This document shows, one piece after another, positions 33,100 to 44,809 of a stretch of 64,000 nucleotides of DNA (positions are counted from its first letter, which is position 1; each line of letters begins with the position of its first letter). Below the pieces are notes generated by a model that searched no databases, was not told the DNA's origin, and saw nothing but the letters and a program-made list of their open reading frames with translations. Source of the DNA: Immersiella caudata (Eukaryota > Ascomycota > Sordariomycetes > Sordariales > Lasiosphaeriaceae); the NCBI GenBank assembly GCA_030512335.1, contig JAULSU010000005.1, positions 930,001-994,000 of the forward strand, given 5' to 3'. The position numbers and the translations under genes were made by a program.

Positions 33100-33930
33100 A
33101 AAAATAGAGGAGCGGATATCCCAAATTCCGCCACTTGGCGGTTTGTCCCCCAACAGCCTGCCAAACTCCTGACAGGGCTCAGCCAGATTCTGCCCGCCGA
33201 CGTTGTCCTCATCAAAGTCGATGAAGTCCACAAAGCAGCGGAAGATCTCCGTCTCATCATTGCCCCCTTCCCCCTCTTTTCTCTGTTACGATTGTGCTTG
33301 TTTTTCAAACCAACAGCCACTGGCCGCCGTACTCGCAAGTGAACTCAGACAGAACCCTGCCGCTCAGTTCGTTCTCCGTCATTTCTGGGTTCCTGGCCAA
33401 AGAAGCGGCGGTTTCTCTGTCTCATAATCGTCCATGATATACACAGTCCTTGGTGATCCCACAGGCGCTCAGCACCCTGCAGGAGGTCTCTAGCACCTTC
33501 CCCCGGCATCTCACACAAGCCCTCGCCATTAGCCCACACAGCCTCTTCCCCCAGATACTCAACAGCCCCCAGATAAGCTCAAACTTGATCGGTCACTTCC
33601 AACAGAAACGGGCCAAGTGGCTCAACGGTTCAACGATGACAACCCACAATCTTGAGCTAGACAACACTGATAACCGTCTTGTGACTGCGAGTAATTTGCT
33701 CGAGTCACAGCCAGGGCACTCCAACGGGAGGCCTGGTAGATGATGACAAAGAAAGAACAGAAAGCTGAGAACAGAATATTTTTGTCGGTGTGATCTTGGT
33801 TTTTTCTCGTTTCTGGCTGGTGCTTACCTCGGCTGCTGCAGTGGCACTCTGATCAATGAGGACAAGACGGCTGCGCGATTGGGGAGGGGAGTTGGGTATT
33901 TATGTCGCAGCGTTGACGTTTGAATTTGTC
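33100..33930 (-). other. possible gene remnant, minus strand
   Basis: Reading from 33930 down, a CATAAATA element, a GTAAGC donor and a CTACCAG acceptor resemble a promoter and a leader intron. Coding-like stretches follow in different frames: GLMARACVRCRGKVLE with several cysteines, MTENELSGRVLSEFTCEYGG, and DETEIFRCFVDFIDFDEDN. No single open frame joins them with confident splice sites. It could be a small intron-rich gene or a broken one; I do not recognise the family. Confidence 0.3.
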
Positions 33931-34090
33931 GAGTGAGCGTGGGGCGTGAAGCACCTTAGTGGTGCGTCAAGGGAAGTTGATGATTTTTGGTGGACCTGGC
34001 ACGGCGCATGCAGGGTTAGGGCTGGAGGCGCCATTTCAGCTTGGTAGAATTCTTTGCAGCCGAGGTCCATAAAAAAATAACCAAGCTTCT

Positions 34091-34501
34091 TCACCATTTT
34101 TCAGGCGCATCTGGGTCGAGTTTTTTGACTGCGTCTCGGCCAGGAAGGGTTGGCAGAAAAAGAGCATGCGCTGGCGTTCTTCTGCAGAGCATCCTCGTGG
34201 TGGCGCTCGAGGTATCCGCTTCGCAGGGTTTGAGGGCACAGGGCGGATGGCAAAGTTGGTCAATTCTGCAGATTTTGAGTTCTTCTACACCAAATAGATC
34301 ATTTCTACGGTTTGCTGCCGAGTTGGACAGCCTCAAAACCGCCAAACTCACGATCGGATGAGCACTTTGTGTGTGAAGGCCCCACTTCGCGATTACGTCC
34401 ACAACACGCTCCTGGTCGTTTCGTGACGACCACCAAGCCGCCGGCGTCAAATTGTCATCTGTCTTCTCCTCCATCATTTTAACTTTCTCGGAGGCATCCA
34501 T
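34091..34501 (-). CDS. hypothetical protein, doubtful
   Basis: A 136-codon frame starts at the ATG of MDASEKVKMMEEK (34501). The part ERVVDVIAKWGLHTQSAHPIVSLAVLRLSN looks protein-like, but the C-terminal third is Cys/Pro-rich and less so. No motif is recognised. It could be an exon of the uncertain minus-strand locus at 33100-33930. Confidence 0.25.
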   Translation of the reverse strand: MDASEKVKMMEEKTDDNLTPAAWWSSRNDQERVVDVIAKWGLHTQSAHPIVSLAVLRLSNSAANRRNDLFGVEELKICRIDQLCHPPCALKPCEADTSSATTRMLCRRTPAHALFLPTLPGRDAVKKLDPDAPEKW

Positions 34502-34525
34502 CTCCGCGCCCGCCGCTCCCGCCAC

Positions 34526-35713
34526 GTGCTAGAGCAATCGCGAGCAATCGCGCGCTATGTCCCCACGGGACATGATTTTGGAGTCATCTTCGGTACCAAT
34601 AATCGTAACCTGATGCTTTTGCTCTCTCGTTGACATGGGTCCGAGTCCTGATGAAATCCACAAGCCTATCCCCACTCGTCCGTTACCGCCAAACGCCGAG
34701 TTAAAGGAACCCATGTGCCACAGAAATCTTGCCAGTGGTCCAAAAAAAATGCGGATGACGTCATGAAGAACGGCGCCACAACAATGATACCACAGAAAGA
34801 CTGGGTCGGGTCTGGACGCAGGGGTATGCACAAGGGATACAGACTGCCGCTCTGAGGGACTGCCAGCGAGCGCAATACGGGAAGCAAAGATTCGTGCTTT
34901 GCAGATCACCCATTCTGTAAGGGTTACCGAGTCTGTCAGCAACCCGCTTTTTTAGGGAGTGGCGCTGGTATAGTCGAAGCTTTATGTCCGATGGGAGAAA
35001 ATATCCAAGGATTACAGCGAATTAACAAGTGATACTGAACCGTGTTTTGGATATCCATCGTCACTTTAGCTACCTACAATTGGTGGTCTCAAAAGCGTTG
35101 CGGCAATGGCGGGCGAAGTGCCCGTGGTTGACCGTTGGGCCCAGCCCCCTGCGTACCCTCGACCCAAACTGCCGGGTCGGTGCCCGAACCAAGGCAGCTT
35201 GCGTCCGCGCGCACATCGAAAAAATGCCCAGGATCAGGAAATCGACACCGTGCTTATTGAGATTGAGATCACGCCGTCGTCACAAAAATCTCGACTGCAT
35301 ACGCAAGCCTCTGCCCATGTTGAGGCAGTTGGCTTGCATCATGATTAAGCGCGCTGCCCCGCGGAGGTGCAGCGCCCAATCCGGCGATATTGCGAAACCC
35401 CAACGGCCGATGCCCCTGTTGTCGGCGTTGTCGGCGATTACCACACGAGCATAACGCCAAGCGCGCCGTGCAACGAACCAGACTGGTTGGCCAAGGCCCA
35501 GCTTACTCATTCATTCGGAGAAGCAGCTGTTTGTGCCGCTTCAGACCCTCGGATGAGCCCCTCATTCACTGTCGGCGCGCGGCCATAGGCGGGATGCCGT
35601 TTCAGGCCACCGACCTGCACGTTTCCGGCGCCAGCAACCTTGCCGGCTACGCGACGAGGTTCGCCAAAAGAAAAAGATAAATATCAGCTCGAGGACGCAT
35701 CTAGAACGTCTAT

Positions 35714-35714
<1 letters not shown>
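34526..35714. other. no gene recognised
   Basis: Only short overlapping frames. Its downstream end leads into the presumed promoter of the SDR gene at 35884. Confidence 0.45.

Positions 35715-35763
<49 letters not shown>
35715..35763 (+). repeat. (TCA)n microsatellite, about 16 units
   Basis: An uninterrupted TCA/CAT trinucleotide run ending about 120 bp upstream of the SDR start codon, so probably in the promoter or 5' leader. Confidence 0.95.
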
Positions 35764-35883
35764 ACAAACACACAAGAAACCAAACTTCCAACAACAACCT
35801 CAAAACATCAACCTCAATCCCTACCCCTGAGAGTCCCACTTTTCTTAACATCACACCACCCGACCACCACGACAGCCACCAAA

Positions 35884-36759
35884 ATGCCCTCCCGAGTCTG
35901 GCACATCACCGGCGCCAACACCGGCTTCGGCCTCGAACTAGCCCTCAAAGCCCTCCGCGAAGGCGACCGCGTCATCGCCGCCGTCCGCTCCCCCTCCAAA
36001 GTACCCCCCTCCCTGCTCATCCCCTCCGTCAAAGTCCTCCCCTACGACCTCTCCCTCTCCCAATCCGACCTCGATTCCTACGCCACCACCGCCTTTTCCG
36101 CCTTCGGCACCATCGACGTGCTCGTCAACAATGCCGCCTACGCATACATGGGCGCCATTGAAGAAACTGAAGACGCCAGAGTACAAAAGCAATTCGACAT
36201 CAACGTCTTTGGCGTCCTCCGTACCATCCGCGCCTTCTTGCCGGGTTTGAGGAAGCAAGGATCGGGTACGATTATGAATGTTTCGTCGATTGGAGGGATC
36301 CATTCGTACCCTTCCAACGGGGCTTACTGCGCGACCAAGTTTGCGCTCGAGGGAATCAGCGAGGCGCTCGCGGCGGAGGTGGAGCCATTTGGGATCAAGG
36401 TGACGATTGTCGAGCCGGGATACTTCCGCACGGCGTTTTTGGCGAGTGTGGCGGGGAGTGCGGGGCCGGGGGCGGATTTCCTCGCGGAGGAGAATCCCGC
36501 GTACGCGGGAACGGTGGCGCATGAGGCGCGGAAGGCGTTTTGGGCGTATAATGGGAAGCAGCCGGGGAATCCGGTGGAGGGAGCGGCGAGGATGTGGGAG
36601 TATGTGGCCGGGGAGGGGCTGTTCAAGGGGAAGGAGAGGTTGTTGAGGCTGCCGCTGGGGACGGATACCGGGACGCAGATGAGGAAGACGGCGGAGGAGT
36701 ATTTGAAGACGGCGGATTATTATGAGGAGGTTTGGAAGAGCACAGACTTCAAGGAGTGA
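35884..36759 (+). CDS. short-chain dehydrogenase, 17-beta-HSD-like
   Basis: A single exon of 291 aa. The ATG at 35884 (CCAAAATGCC) directly precedes the Rossmann motif (WHITGANTGFGLELA). NNAAYA, the catalytic Ser in MNVSSIGG, and YxxxK in YCATK are all present, as is the PG motif after strand 6 (VEPGYFRTAF). This set fits the cd05374-like SDRs that act on hydroxysteroids, retinoids or related lipids, but substrate assignment from sequence is unreliable. The coding strand is strongly C-rich in its first 350 bases and strongly G-rich after about 36400. A TCA microsatellite lies just upstream. Confidence 0.92.
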   Translation: MPSRVWHITGANTGFGLELALKALREGDRVIAAVRSPSKVPPSLLIPSVKVLPYDLSLSQSDLDSYATTAFSAFGTIDVLVNNAAYAYMGAIEETEDARVQKQFDINVFGVLRTIRAFLPGLRKQGSGTIMNVSSIGGIHSYPSNGAYCATKFALEGISEALAAEVEPFGIKVTIVEPGYFRTAFLASVAGSAGPGADFLAEENPAYAGTVAHEARKAFWAYNGKQPGNPVEGAARMWEYVAGEGLFKGKERLLRLPLGTDTGTQMRKTAEEYLKTADYYEEVWKSTDFKE

Positions 36760-36923
36760 TGCATGAGTCATAATTCTTGGGTAGCGTTCAAGAGCGGCCG
36801 TTTTGTCGTTGGGCTTTGATTCCTAATTCTAGAGTTTCTCTTCTTGTCACCCGTTCCATCCAGCTCCCATCCCATAGAAAGATGCCAGTGGCCCAGACGC
36901 AAAGGAAACCAGACACGAAGAGA

Positions 36924-39900
36924 CTACCTCTTCCGCACGTGAATTTTCCTATGTCTATTCCGGTCATTCGCCCTCGTAAACCGCTTCCCACACGTCTCAC
37001 ACGCATGTTTTCGCTCGCCGTAGTGAGCGTCCACATGATCCTTCTTGATCGACAGCCGCGTAAACCGCTTGTGGCATATCTCACATTCAAACTTGGCCTC
37101 AGCAGTCTGCCTGTTCTCCGCCTGCTCGAGGTGGAAGCGAGCGGGTTGGTCCGACTCCTCTGGATGGTAGAAGCGAATGTGCTTGTCCTTATCCTTGTTG
37201 GTTGAGAAACCAAACGCGCCGGAATGACAGCCCGGGACAGGACATTGGAACGGACGGTCGTGGCGGTCTGAGTGATTTTTGAGTACTGTCTTGTTCGGGA
37301 ACCCCTCGTGGAAGTAGTCGCACTTGACCCGTTGGCACTTGTAGTGGTTCTCGCCGTAGAAGCTGGTAAGCTTCTCGTTGAGGGTCTTGTCCCTCTGTCT
37401 TTCACTTCTCTCCGCAAGCTCCTCGATCTGGGTACGGATCGCCTCCAAGGACTCGCCCAGGTGAGGCAAGCTGACTTTGTGGCGGTCCTTGTAGTTTCCA
37501 TTCTCATGTTTACGAACATGGGTCCACAGTTCTACGAGCAGGGGATACAGACTGGTCCCCACAAAAGCCTGACAGAAGTCAGCCGGCTGCCCTTGGGATT
37601 GTAGCTGTAGCTGCTGTGATGATGATGTTGGCGGCAGAGGCGTTGGAGACTGCGATGAGGATCGCTGGGTGGATGGAGGAGAAAGACCCTGCTGGGAGGG
37701 TTGTGAGGGTTGCAGGGAGGATTGTGATGCATGAGGTGAAACCTGTGACGATCTGATGGAGAGTCGAGATTGTCGTGTTCCTGACGGTGGCTTCTCCTCG
37801 GCCGCAGCTGCGATACTGTCCTTGTGAAACGCCAGGAATCTTGTAAGGGCATCAGCGACGGTTCTTTCATAGTCCGGCCTCTCGGCAAGGAACTGTGCAG
37901 TGGTTTCTATCAGCGTCTCGAGATGGTGTTTCCATTTCGATATGGCGTAATCTTGGAATGCATAGCCGCCATTCCAAATGTAGTGCCCGATGTCGTTTTC
38001 GTTCAGCCCAGGGGCGAAGCACTCGAGTGTGAGGTAGTTCATGCAGAGGGCGGTAAACTCGCACTCAATCATGACTTCGTTCAAGTGTTTGCTCCTCAAG
38101 ACGAAGCTGCCGGCAGTTAGCCTCATACTTCTCAATAACCCGGCCTAAGACTCACAATCTTGTGGTGCTGTGTATGAATTCAACCCGGTTCTGCTGAACG
38201 ACTTGAACGAGCGTCCCGCAAGTCTCACGAATATCATTGCGAAGCATGTTGTTTTGAAAATCCATCGTCACCACACCTGTGGGTGAGACTTCAAGTGAAA
38301 GAGCCGCTTGAAGTTCGCACCACTTCAGCGGTCGCTTTGCTCCAGCGAGGAGTCCGAAGATCTTTTTCGCCATCGTCCACTGGCTGCGGACTAACCCCCG
38401 CTCCAATCGATCAATGATTTTGTGATACCTACGTCAGTTAGCGATATTCGACCACGAGCGATGAGGCTCCATACGCTTGCTCCAAATCAGACGGAATGTT
38501 CTTGGAGTCCAACTCCTCCTTCAAAGCTCGCACGGTGGGCTGCTTGAAAAGATTCTCCATCGTGAGGGTAGCGTAAAGAAACATTCCTATTGCGGTCAGT
38601 CAGGAACCGGCAACTTGAGCTGTGCAACCCACCCTCAGCTCGCACCGAGATCTTATTCCTCGCATCACGTGTGTCCTCGTCCGACAGGTCAAACTTTTCT
38701 TGCAAGTTGTCAAACTGTGCGAAGATGTATCGGTTGATGTCTTCCGTAGAGCGATCTGGCGGCAGGTCGAATATGTCCGCGTTGTTGCTCTGCATCAGCT
38801 TGCGAATGTCGCCGCCATCCTGGCTCACGAAGAGCACGCGGATCTTTCCCGGCTTGTAGTTCTCGCATTTGTCGGCCATGGTCATCCAAAACTTGACAAT
38901 GGGCTTGACCTCCACCAGCTTGAGCTCGTCGAGTCCATCAACCACTATGAACTGATTCATATCGCAGTCGCAGAAAAGTTCAAGAAGAGACTTGACCGTG
39001 TCAATATTGACAAGCACCTCCTCTGGACTATTCGACTTTTTGGCAGCGCAGGTGGGCAAGGGGTCTTGGTTGTGGGTCAGCAGCTGACGAAGTATCCCCT
39101 TGAGCACCGCGGCGGCCGTGTTCACGCTCGAGTCATGCTCACGGCAGTAGAAGTAGCTCGTCTTGAAGTTGGGGATTTCCATGCATTGCTGGATAATCGT
39201 AGATGCGAGGATTGTTTTGCCTGACAGACAGTTAGAATACCCAGAAACTTGAACAAGACACAAGCTTACCCGCGCCCTTTTTCCCGTTCAACCACATCAC
39301 CGAGTGTGTCGGTATCTCCTCATTCATCCAATTGAACACTTTGTTTTCATTCAAGATCCATACCGCCGTATCCGGGAACTTTCTTCTGACTTTGCAGAAC
39401 ATGTCGTGATAAGTGGATTGGCATTCCCCCGGGGTTTTGAGCCATGCGAGAATCGCAGCCTTTTGCTCCTCTTTTCGTCTTTCTTCCTCCTTCTCAGCAA
39501 GCCGGATCATCTCGATGCGGTTTTGCTCATACTGGCGGAGAACCTGCTGAGTGAACTTGGTGAACTCGTCGGCGTGGGTGCGAAGGCGATGATTCGTCTC
39601 ATTCGAGCTACTGAGCAGCCTGTTTTGGTGAATGACACTGTCGTTGACCCTCCGACGCGTCTCTTCTGAGGTTTCTTCAAGATTCGCAAGGCTGTCGGCG
39701 GTTCTTTGCTTTTCCCATTCGCAAGAGAGTTTCTCCAGGACCTTCCCGTGTTCGTCGAAGCTCTCGAGTAGAGTCTCAAACGACTTCTCATAATCTCTCC
39801 AGTCGAAAACAAAGGTCTTCTTCCAACCTGTCAAGGTCTGTCAGTGTGCTCCTGTGCCCGCCTCTTGGAAGACTCACTTCGAGAGAGAAGTAGTTTGATG

Positions 39901-40463
39901 ATATGCCGGTAGAACTGGAGCAAGTCATGATACATGAAGGCAATGCACTTGATCATGCCTGGTCGGCCTTTGATGAGGTCCGCGTAAGACCCGAGCTGGG
40001 GAATTCGCTTGCCAAACTTCTGGTACGCATCCAAAACGATGTTGAGGATACTGGCGTCTTCTTGGGAAGTCTGTGGTGTGTGAGCTTCGGCGAATGCAGG
40101 CAACTGCTGGTGCTGACTTACCTCCAGGATGAATGCCGATGGACCCCATATGAATGAGGACAGCTCAGATGCGTCGATTCCCGGTATGTTCGTCGATTTG
40201 CAGAGTTTCTCGAATTCGGCGAACCTCTCCAGGTAGAAGCTGATCCTCCGGAAGTTCATCATGCCCTTGATTCGTTCTTGATGGTGTTGGATCTTGACAA
40301 TCTTGAGCTTGACATAGCGGAGATCTTTCCCGGGGAAGGAATCTCGGTGAGACTGGGTGAGGGTGGACTGGAAGTCGTCCAATGTGGCCCGCAACACCTC
40401 AGCGGCCGAGGCCCCTGTCTCTGCGTCCATCATGTCGACCATGATGGCATCGTTCAACGACAT
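36924..40463 (-). CDS. NACHT-type NTPase with four C-terminal C2H2 zinc fingers
   Basis: Seven exons (40122-40463, 39878-40070, 39270-39827, 38633-39220, 38475-38586, 38156-38428, 36924-38106) give 1,082 aa; all six introns are 46-51 nt and close in phase. An N-terminal helical domain (about 1-180) is followed by a coiled segment, then Walker A (GKKGAGKT, about 358-365, split by an intron), Walker B (FIVVDGLDEL, about 454-463), and the MFLYATL and EFIHSTTRF motifs usual in fungal NACHT proteins. A Ser/Gln/Pro-rich linker leads to C2H2 fingers, the last two being CEICHKRFTRLSIKKDHVDAH and CETCGKRFTRANDRNRHRKIH. Such NLR-like proteins are thought to act in non-self recognition. The ATG is at MSLNDAIMVD. 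The first intron (51 nt) is a multiple of three without stops, so its removal is inferred from family resemblance. Confidence 0.88.
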
Positions 40464-41336
40464 CAACAGTCCCGAACCTTAGGAGCAAAAGGGGCGGGAC
40501 AGCCCGTGTCAATTGAGCTAAGAGGGACAGCTCCGAGGTGAAGGGAAAGTTTTGGTGCGGTCATTTTTTGGACGAGGCTCTGTGCTGCATGAGAAGAAGG
40601 TCGTTGTGACCGCAGCCTGCTGAAAAACCTTGGCGATTGGCTGGGCCAGCGTTCCGGGGCACAGCCCCAAGGCGGACCACCACGGGCGCACGACGCGGCG
40701 AGCCGCGATGCGGGGAAAAGAGGCCTCCTGTTGTCAACTTGCATGCGTGTGTCCTCTTCGATTGGTTCTGCAGCTTCTTGTCCGCCGTGGATGGAATTGC
40801 GATCAAGTTTCTGGAACAAAACCACGATGTCCAACTCTTCGCGGTTGGAGACGAGAGAGCTTGGACGTGACCCACCGTTCCTGCTGGCCTTCGCTAGAAG
40901 TCTGGAAGATCTCACACCTAAGCCACGTGACCGCTGCTCTGCACGCTAACTGATGCACTGCGGTGGGAGGGGCAGCTGTCAAGGGTGCCGGATTGGCGAG
41001 CTGCGTCGACCTGCATCGACGAAACAAAACATCGCACCGGGAATCAGATGCAGGGCCCATCAGGCAGCAGAGGCGCAGCACCGCGCCAACCCTGGCGTGT
41101 AACCCGGCGGCTTCAACTCAAGCCTCGACAGCACCAGCAATTCCGGACCGATCATGCCAGCATCCGACTCCATCCGTCTCCATCCGCCTCCAGCTGTCCT
41201 GTTGGGGGCGATTGACGAGTTTGGCGGGCATTGTCGCTTTGGTCCCACACGCCCACAGCTTCGAATTTCGAGATAGCTCATCAACCAGGCGGTCACAAAA
41301 TGTCACTCATGAGCATCCTAAACTCCGATCAGGGAG
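40464..41336. promoter_or_regulatory. shared divergent intergenic region (NACHT / SNF2)
   Basis: The 873 bp between two start codons pointing away from each other contain no other gene I can support, so both promoters must lie here. An out-of-frame ATG at 41300 (MSLMSILNSDQGDEDY) overlaps the chosen SNF2 start and would be an upstream ORF if transcribed. Confidence 0.5.
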
Positions 41337-44300
41337 ATGAAGATTATCCCGCCTTTGCAAAGTGCGCATCCATCGGAGTTGACTGAAACCAGTGACGTTA
41401 CTGACCTGAGCCGCAGCACAAGCCCATTGTCCACACAAATCAGCCCCACCCAACAAGATCATCACGATGTCTTCGATTTCAACTCGGTTATCCCAGGCAT
41501 GCGCGGAGAAGACGTGGCCGCGCTCAATGTGGACTACACCGCCCTGGACGACCTTGAAGATGGCATAGAGCATTGGCGTCTCACTCAGGGGCCGATCGAT
41601 CTCGAAGGAAGCGGCTCTGATCAGTCCGAAGACGGTGATGTGGAGATGGGCAACGCTACAGAGCCCAATCAGAACGGCACTCACGTCACTGTAGATACTG
41701 AAATGGCCGACAGCGGTGATAAAGTTTGCTACGGAATGGTCAGACCGCCGCCCAGATCGCGAATCCAGATGACAGTGACTGACTCGGTCATAGCTATACA
41801 ACAAGGACGCTGTCCTCAAGCACCAGGACATGACGACAGTCGCGAGAACGTTAAACGAGCTTGCAGGGTCCAAGCCAGATCATGTCCAGAAGTTTACCTT
41901 GGCACCAAAGTCGGTACCTCACATTCTCCTGTCACTGCCAGATGGGGAGCAATTCGGAGTCCTGCGCAGCGACATGACCGATGTGCTTGAGCCACTTCTG
42001 AAACAAAGCTCAACCTTTGAGTTGGAAGCAGTCGCTTCCACTGTCCGGCTTCGAGAGCAGATTTCCATTGCTACCAAGCCAAATGAGGCCATCGTACAAG
42101 TCAATATCAATATCTACGGGCCCCGAGACCGTGCAAAGGAGGTTGGTGACGATCTGTCGAATCGAAAGCAGTGGTTGCAAAAACCAGATTTTTTCAAGGC
42201 CGAGTACGAGTACTCCAATCCACACCACTTGCATTTCCCGGAGCTGGAGAGCCAGATGGTTCAAGAGGAAATCAGACAGGAGGTCTCTGGTACGGCCAAA
42301 CCAAGGGCAGAGGAAGAACGTGTCAAAAAGCTCGTCGCTCAGGTCCACGAAGCCTTGACTCGAGCGTCTGATCCGGAGCTGGATCGAATTGCTGGCGACC
42401 AAAGCCTAAAGTCAAAGCTCTATGAGTGAGTGTCGATGGTTAGTGAGTCCGGGCATCTACTTACTTGGCTAGGCACCAACAACAAGCACTTTCGTACATG
42501 TCACAACGAGAGTCCGGTGGCATTCCTGAGAAGTACAGGTTGTGGAAAAAGGAGACTTACGGCGGGCAAGAAATGTGTGTCAGGATCGGGACTTGCCGGG
42601 CACGAGCGTGGCTAATTTTCGCAGGTACATTCATAGAATCACCAGAACAAGATCTCCTATCCGTCCCGAGGAGATGGGAGGCGGTGTGCTTGCTGATGAG
42701 ATGGGACTGGGAAAGACTCTCTCCACCTTGGCGCTCACAGTGCGAACTCTCGAAGAAGGAAAGGCATGGGCAGAGCAAAAACGGTCTGGGGAGCACACGA
42801 GCGGGAAGACCCAACGGTATACCCACTCAACATTGGTCATTGTCCCATCTGCGTGTAAGTGTTACCAGTGTTTCCGTTCGAGAGCCCACAGTTGATACAT
42901 TTACAGTACTCATCAACAACTGGATGGATGAAATCAATGAGTGAGTGTGGGTGACGTTGCGATTTTGGTTGAGACTTACAATATCCTAGGCACACAGGGG
43001 ATAATACTCTCACGGTTCTCAAATACCATGGACAGGGGCGGGAACGAAATCCCGATGTCATTGCAAACGCTGATATCGTCATCACAACTTACAACACCCT
43101 GGCAACCGAGGTTGCAGCCAAGAAATCTCTCTTACACAAGATCTTCTGGTATCGGGTGGTCCTTGACGAGGGTAAGCTGGGCAGCTCTAGCTTGCGGGCT
43201 AAGCTGACATGAATAGCACACATCATCCGTCGCCCGCAGACAACATTCTATCGTACATGTGCCGATTTAGAAGCGAGATCGCGGTGGTGCTTGACGGGCA
43301 CGCCCATCCAGAACCGGCTCGAAGACATCGGCGCTCTGTTTGCCTTTTTACGTGCCGACCCCTTTCACAGTCTCGCCCAGTTCAGACGTTTCATCTGCAT
43401 TCCGTTCGAACAGGGGGAGACAGTTGCGAGGGACCGCTTGATTCTCCTTTACGATTCCCTCGTCCTGCGTCGGACATTGAACATCATCAGCCTACCAGGT
43501 CAAGACGAGCGTGTCCGCGAGCTCCATCTCACAGAGGAGGAGAGACGCCAGTACAATCGGACGTTCAACATCTTGAACCGCTACATGCGCACTCAGGTGG
43601 GACAATACCCCAGTGCTGGTTCTCATGGTTTCTACCGCGGACCTCAGTTCGACTCATGGAAATCGACCAAGTTTGGCCTCTTCCAAGCGCACTTGCAGCT
43701 GCGAATCTTGTGCAACCACGGGACCTTCCAGAAGCCCTTTTCCTGGAAGAAGAGAGACACCAAAGAGGAGCTCAACGCGGAGCGTGAGGCATTTATCACC
43801 GAGATGGGTTTACGATCAGAGCTCATGTGTGATGGCTGTAAGCAGCCGCGGCCGATTCTCGGCTCGACAAAGGCGCAAAATAGCTTTGTTGAGGACTGCA
43901 AGCACTCGCTTTGTCATGAGTGTCTGGAAGACTGCCAAGATCTTCGGCATTGTCCACTCTGCCAACGCTTCGGTACAATGGATGTTGACGTGCAAGATGG
44001 ACAAAACGCTGTCGTGGCCGAGGACCCAGAGGGGAATCCCCATCACAAGGATTACTTCAACGCGATTGGTTTCTCCACGAAGATGAATGCCCTAATGCTG
44101 GACGTCAAAGATGGTCTGGCGGGTAGCAAGAGGTAAGAATAAACTTCTGGTCAGCTACCCAATATTAACACCGCACAGCATCATCTTCTCCTGTTGGACG
44201 CGTACGCTGGACTTGGTTGCCAAGCACCTTCGTGCCGAAAAGATTGTGTTTGTGCGCGTCGACGGCGAGATTCTTTCCTCCAAACGAGAAGGCATCATCA

Positions 44301-44809
44301 AACGCTTCGCAGACGACAAGGAGGTTCGTGTTCTCCTGATGACTACAGGGACGGGTGCTTTTGGGTAAGTAGCCCTTCCCCCACTTGAATCCTACCGCGT
44401 CCTAACACACCAAAGACTCAACCTCGTGGCCGCAAATCGCATCTTCATTATCGAGCCGCAGTGGAATCCCAGTGTCGAGAATCAAGCCATCGCACGTGCC
44501 ATTCGCATGAAGCAAAAGGAGAAAGTCCAGGTGACGCGATACCTGATAAAGGATACTGTCGAGCAGGTGAGTGTTCCACTGTAATATAAGACGAGTCGTA
44601 AAGAGCGGGCTAACTGTAAAAAGGAAATGCAATCTCAGCAGATCAAGAAACGAGAGAGAGCCGAGTTCGGCTTTGCGCGCAAGGAAGGCGAGACAAACAT
44701 GGCGGCTCATCCCGAGTCCGTCGAGGGTGTCGAAGTTACCCTCTTCGTGTCAGATGCAGAGGAGGAGAACGTCAGAGTGTCTCTTCCTGTTGCTATGTTG
44801 TTGGACTAG
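41337..44809 (+). CDS. SNF2-family helicase with RING-like cysteines (RAD5/HLTF-like)
   Basis: Ten exons (41337-41738, 41794-42425, 42473-42574, 42625-42854, 42907-42940, 42990-43171, 43217-44132, 44179-44364, 44416-44566, 44624-44809) give 1,006 aa, with introns of 44-57 nt all in phase. Helicase motif I is GGGVLADEMGLGKT (about 396-409), motif II DEAH (about 526-529), motif III LTGTPIQN. A Cys cluster (CDGCKQP, then CKHSLCHECLEDC and CPLCQ) sits between the helicase lobes, as in RAD5-type proteins with a RING insertion. The C-terminal lobe has SIIFSCWTRTLDLV, LMTTGTGAFGLNL and NQAIARAIRMKQ. Such enzymes translocate on DNA, remodel chromatin or help bypass DNA damage. Exon 5 is only 34 nt. 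The N-terminus is uncertain: an alternative ATG lies upstream in another frame. Confidence 0.9.

Noticed and set aside
35938..36771. 277-codon antisense frame across the SDR
   Set aside because: Mirror of a well-supported single-exon SDR; Arg/Pro-rich with no recognisable domain.
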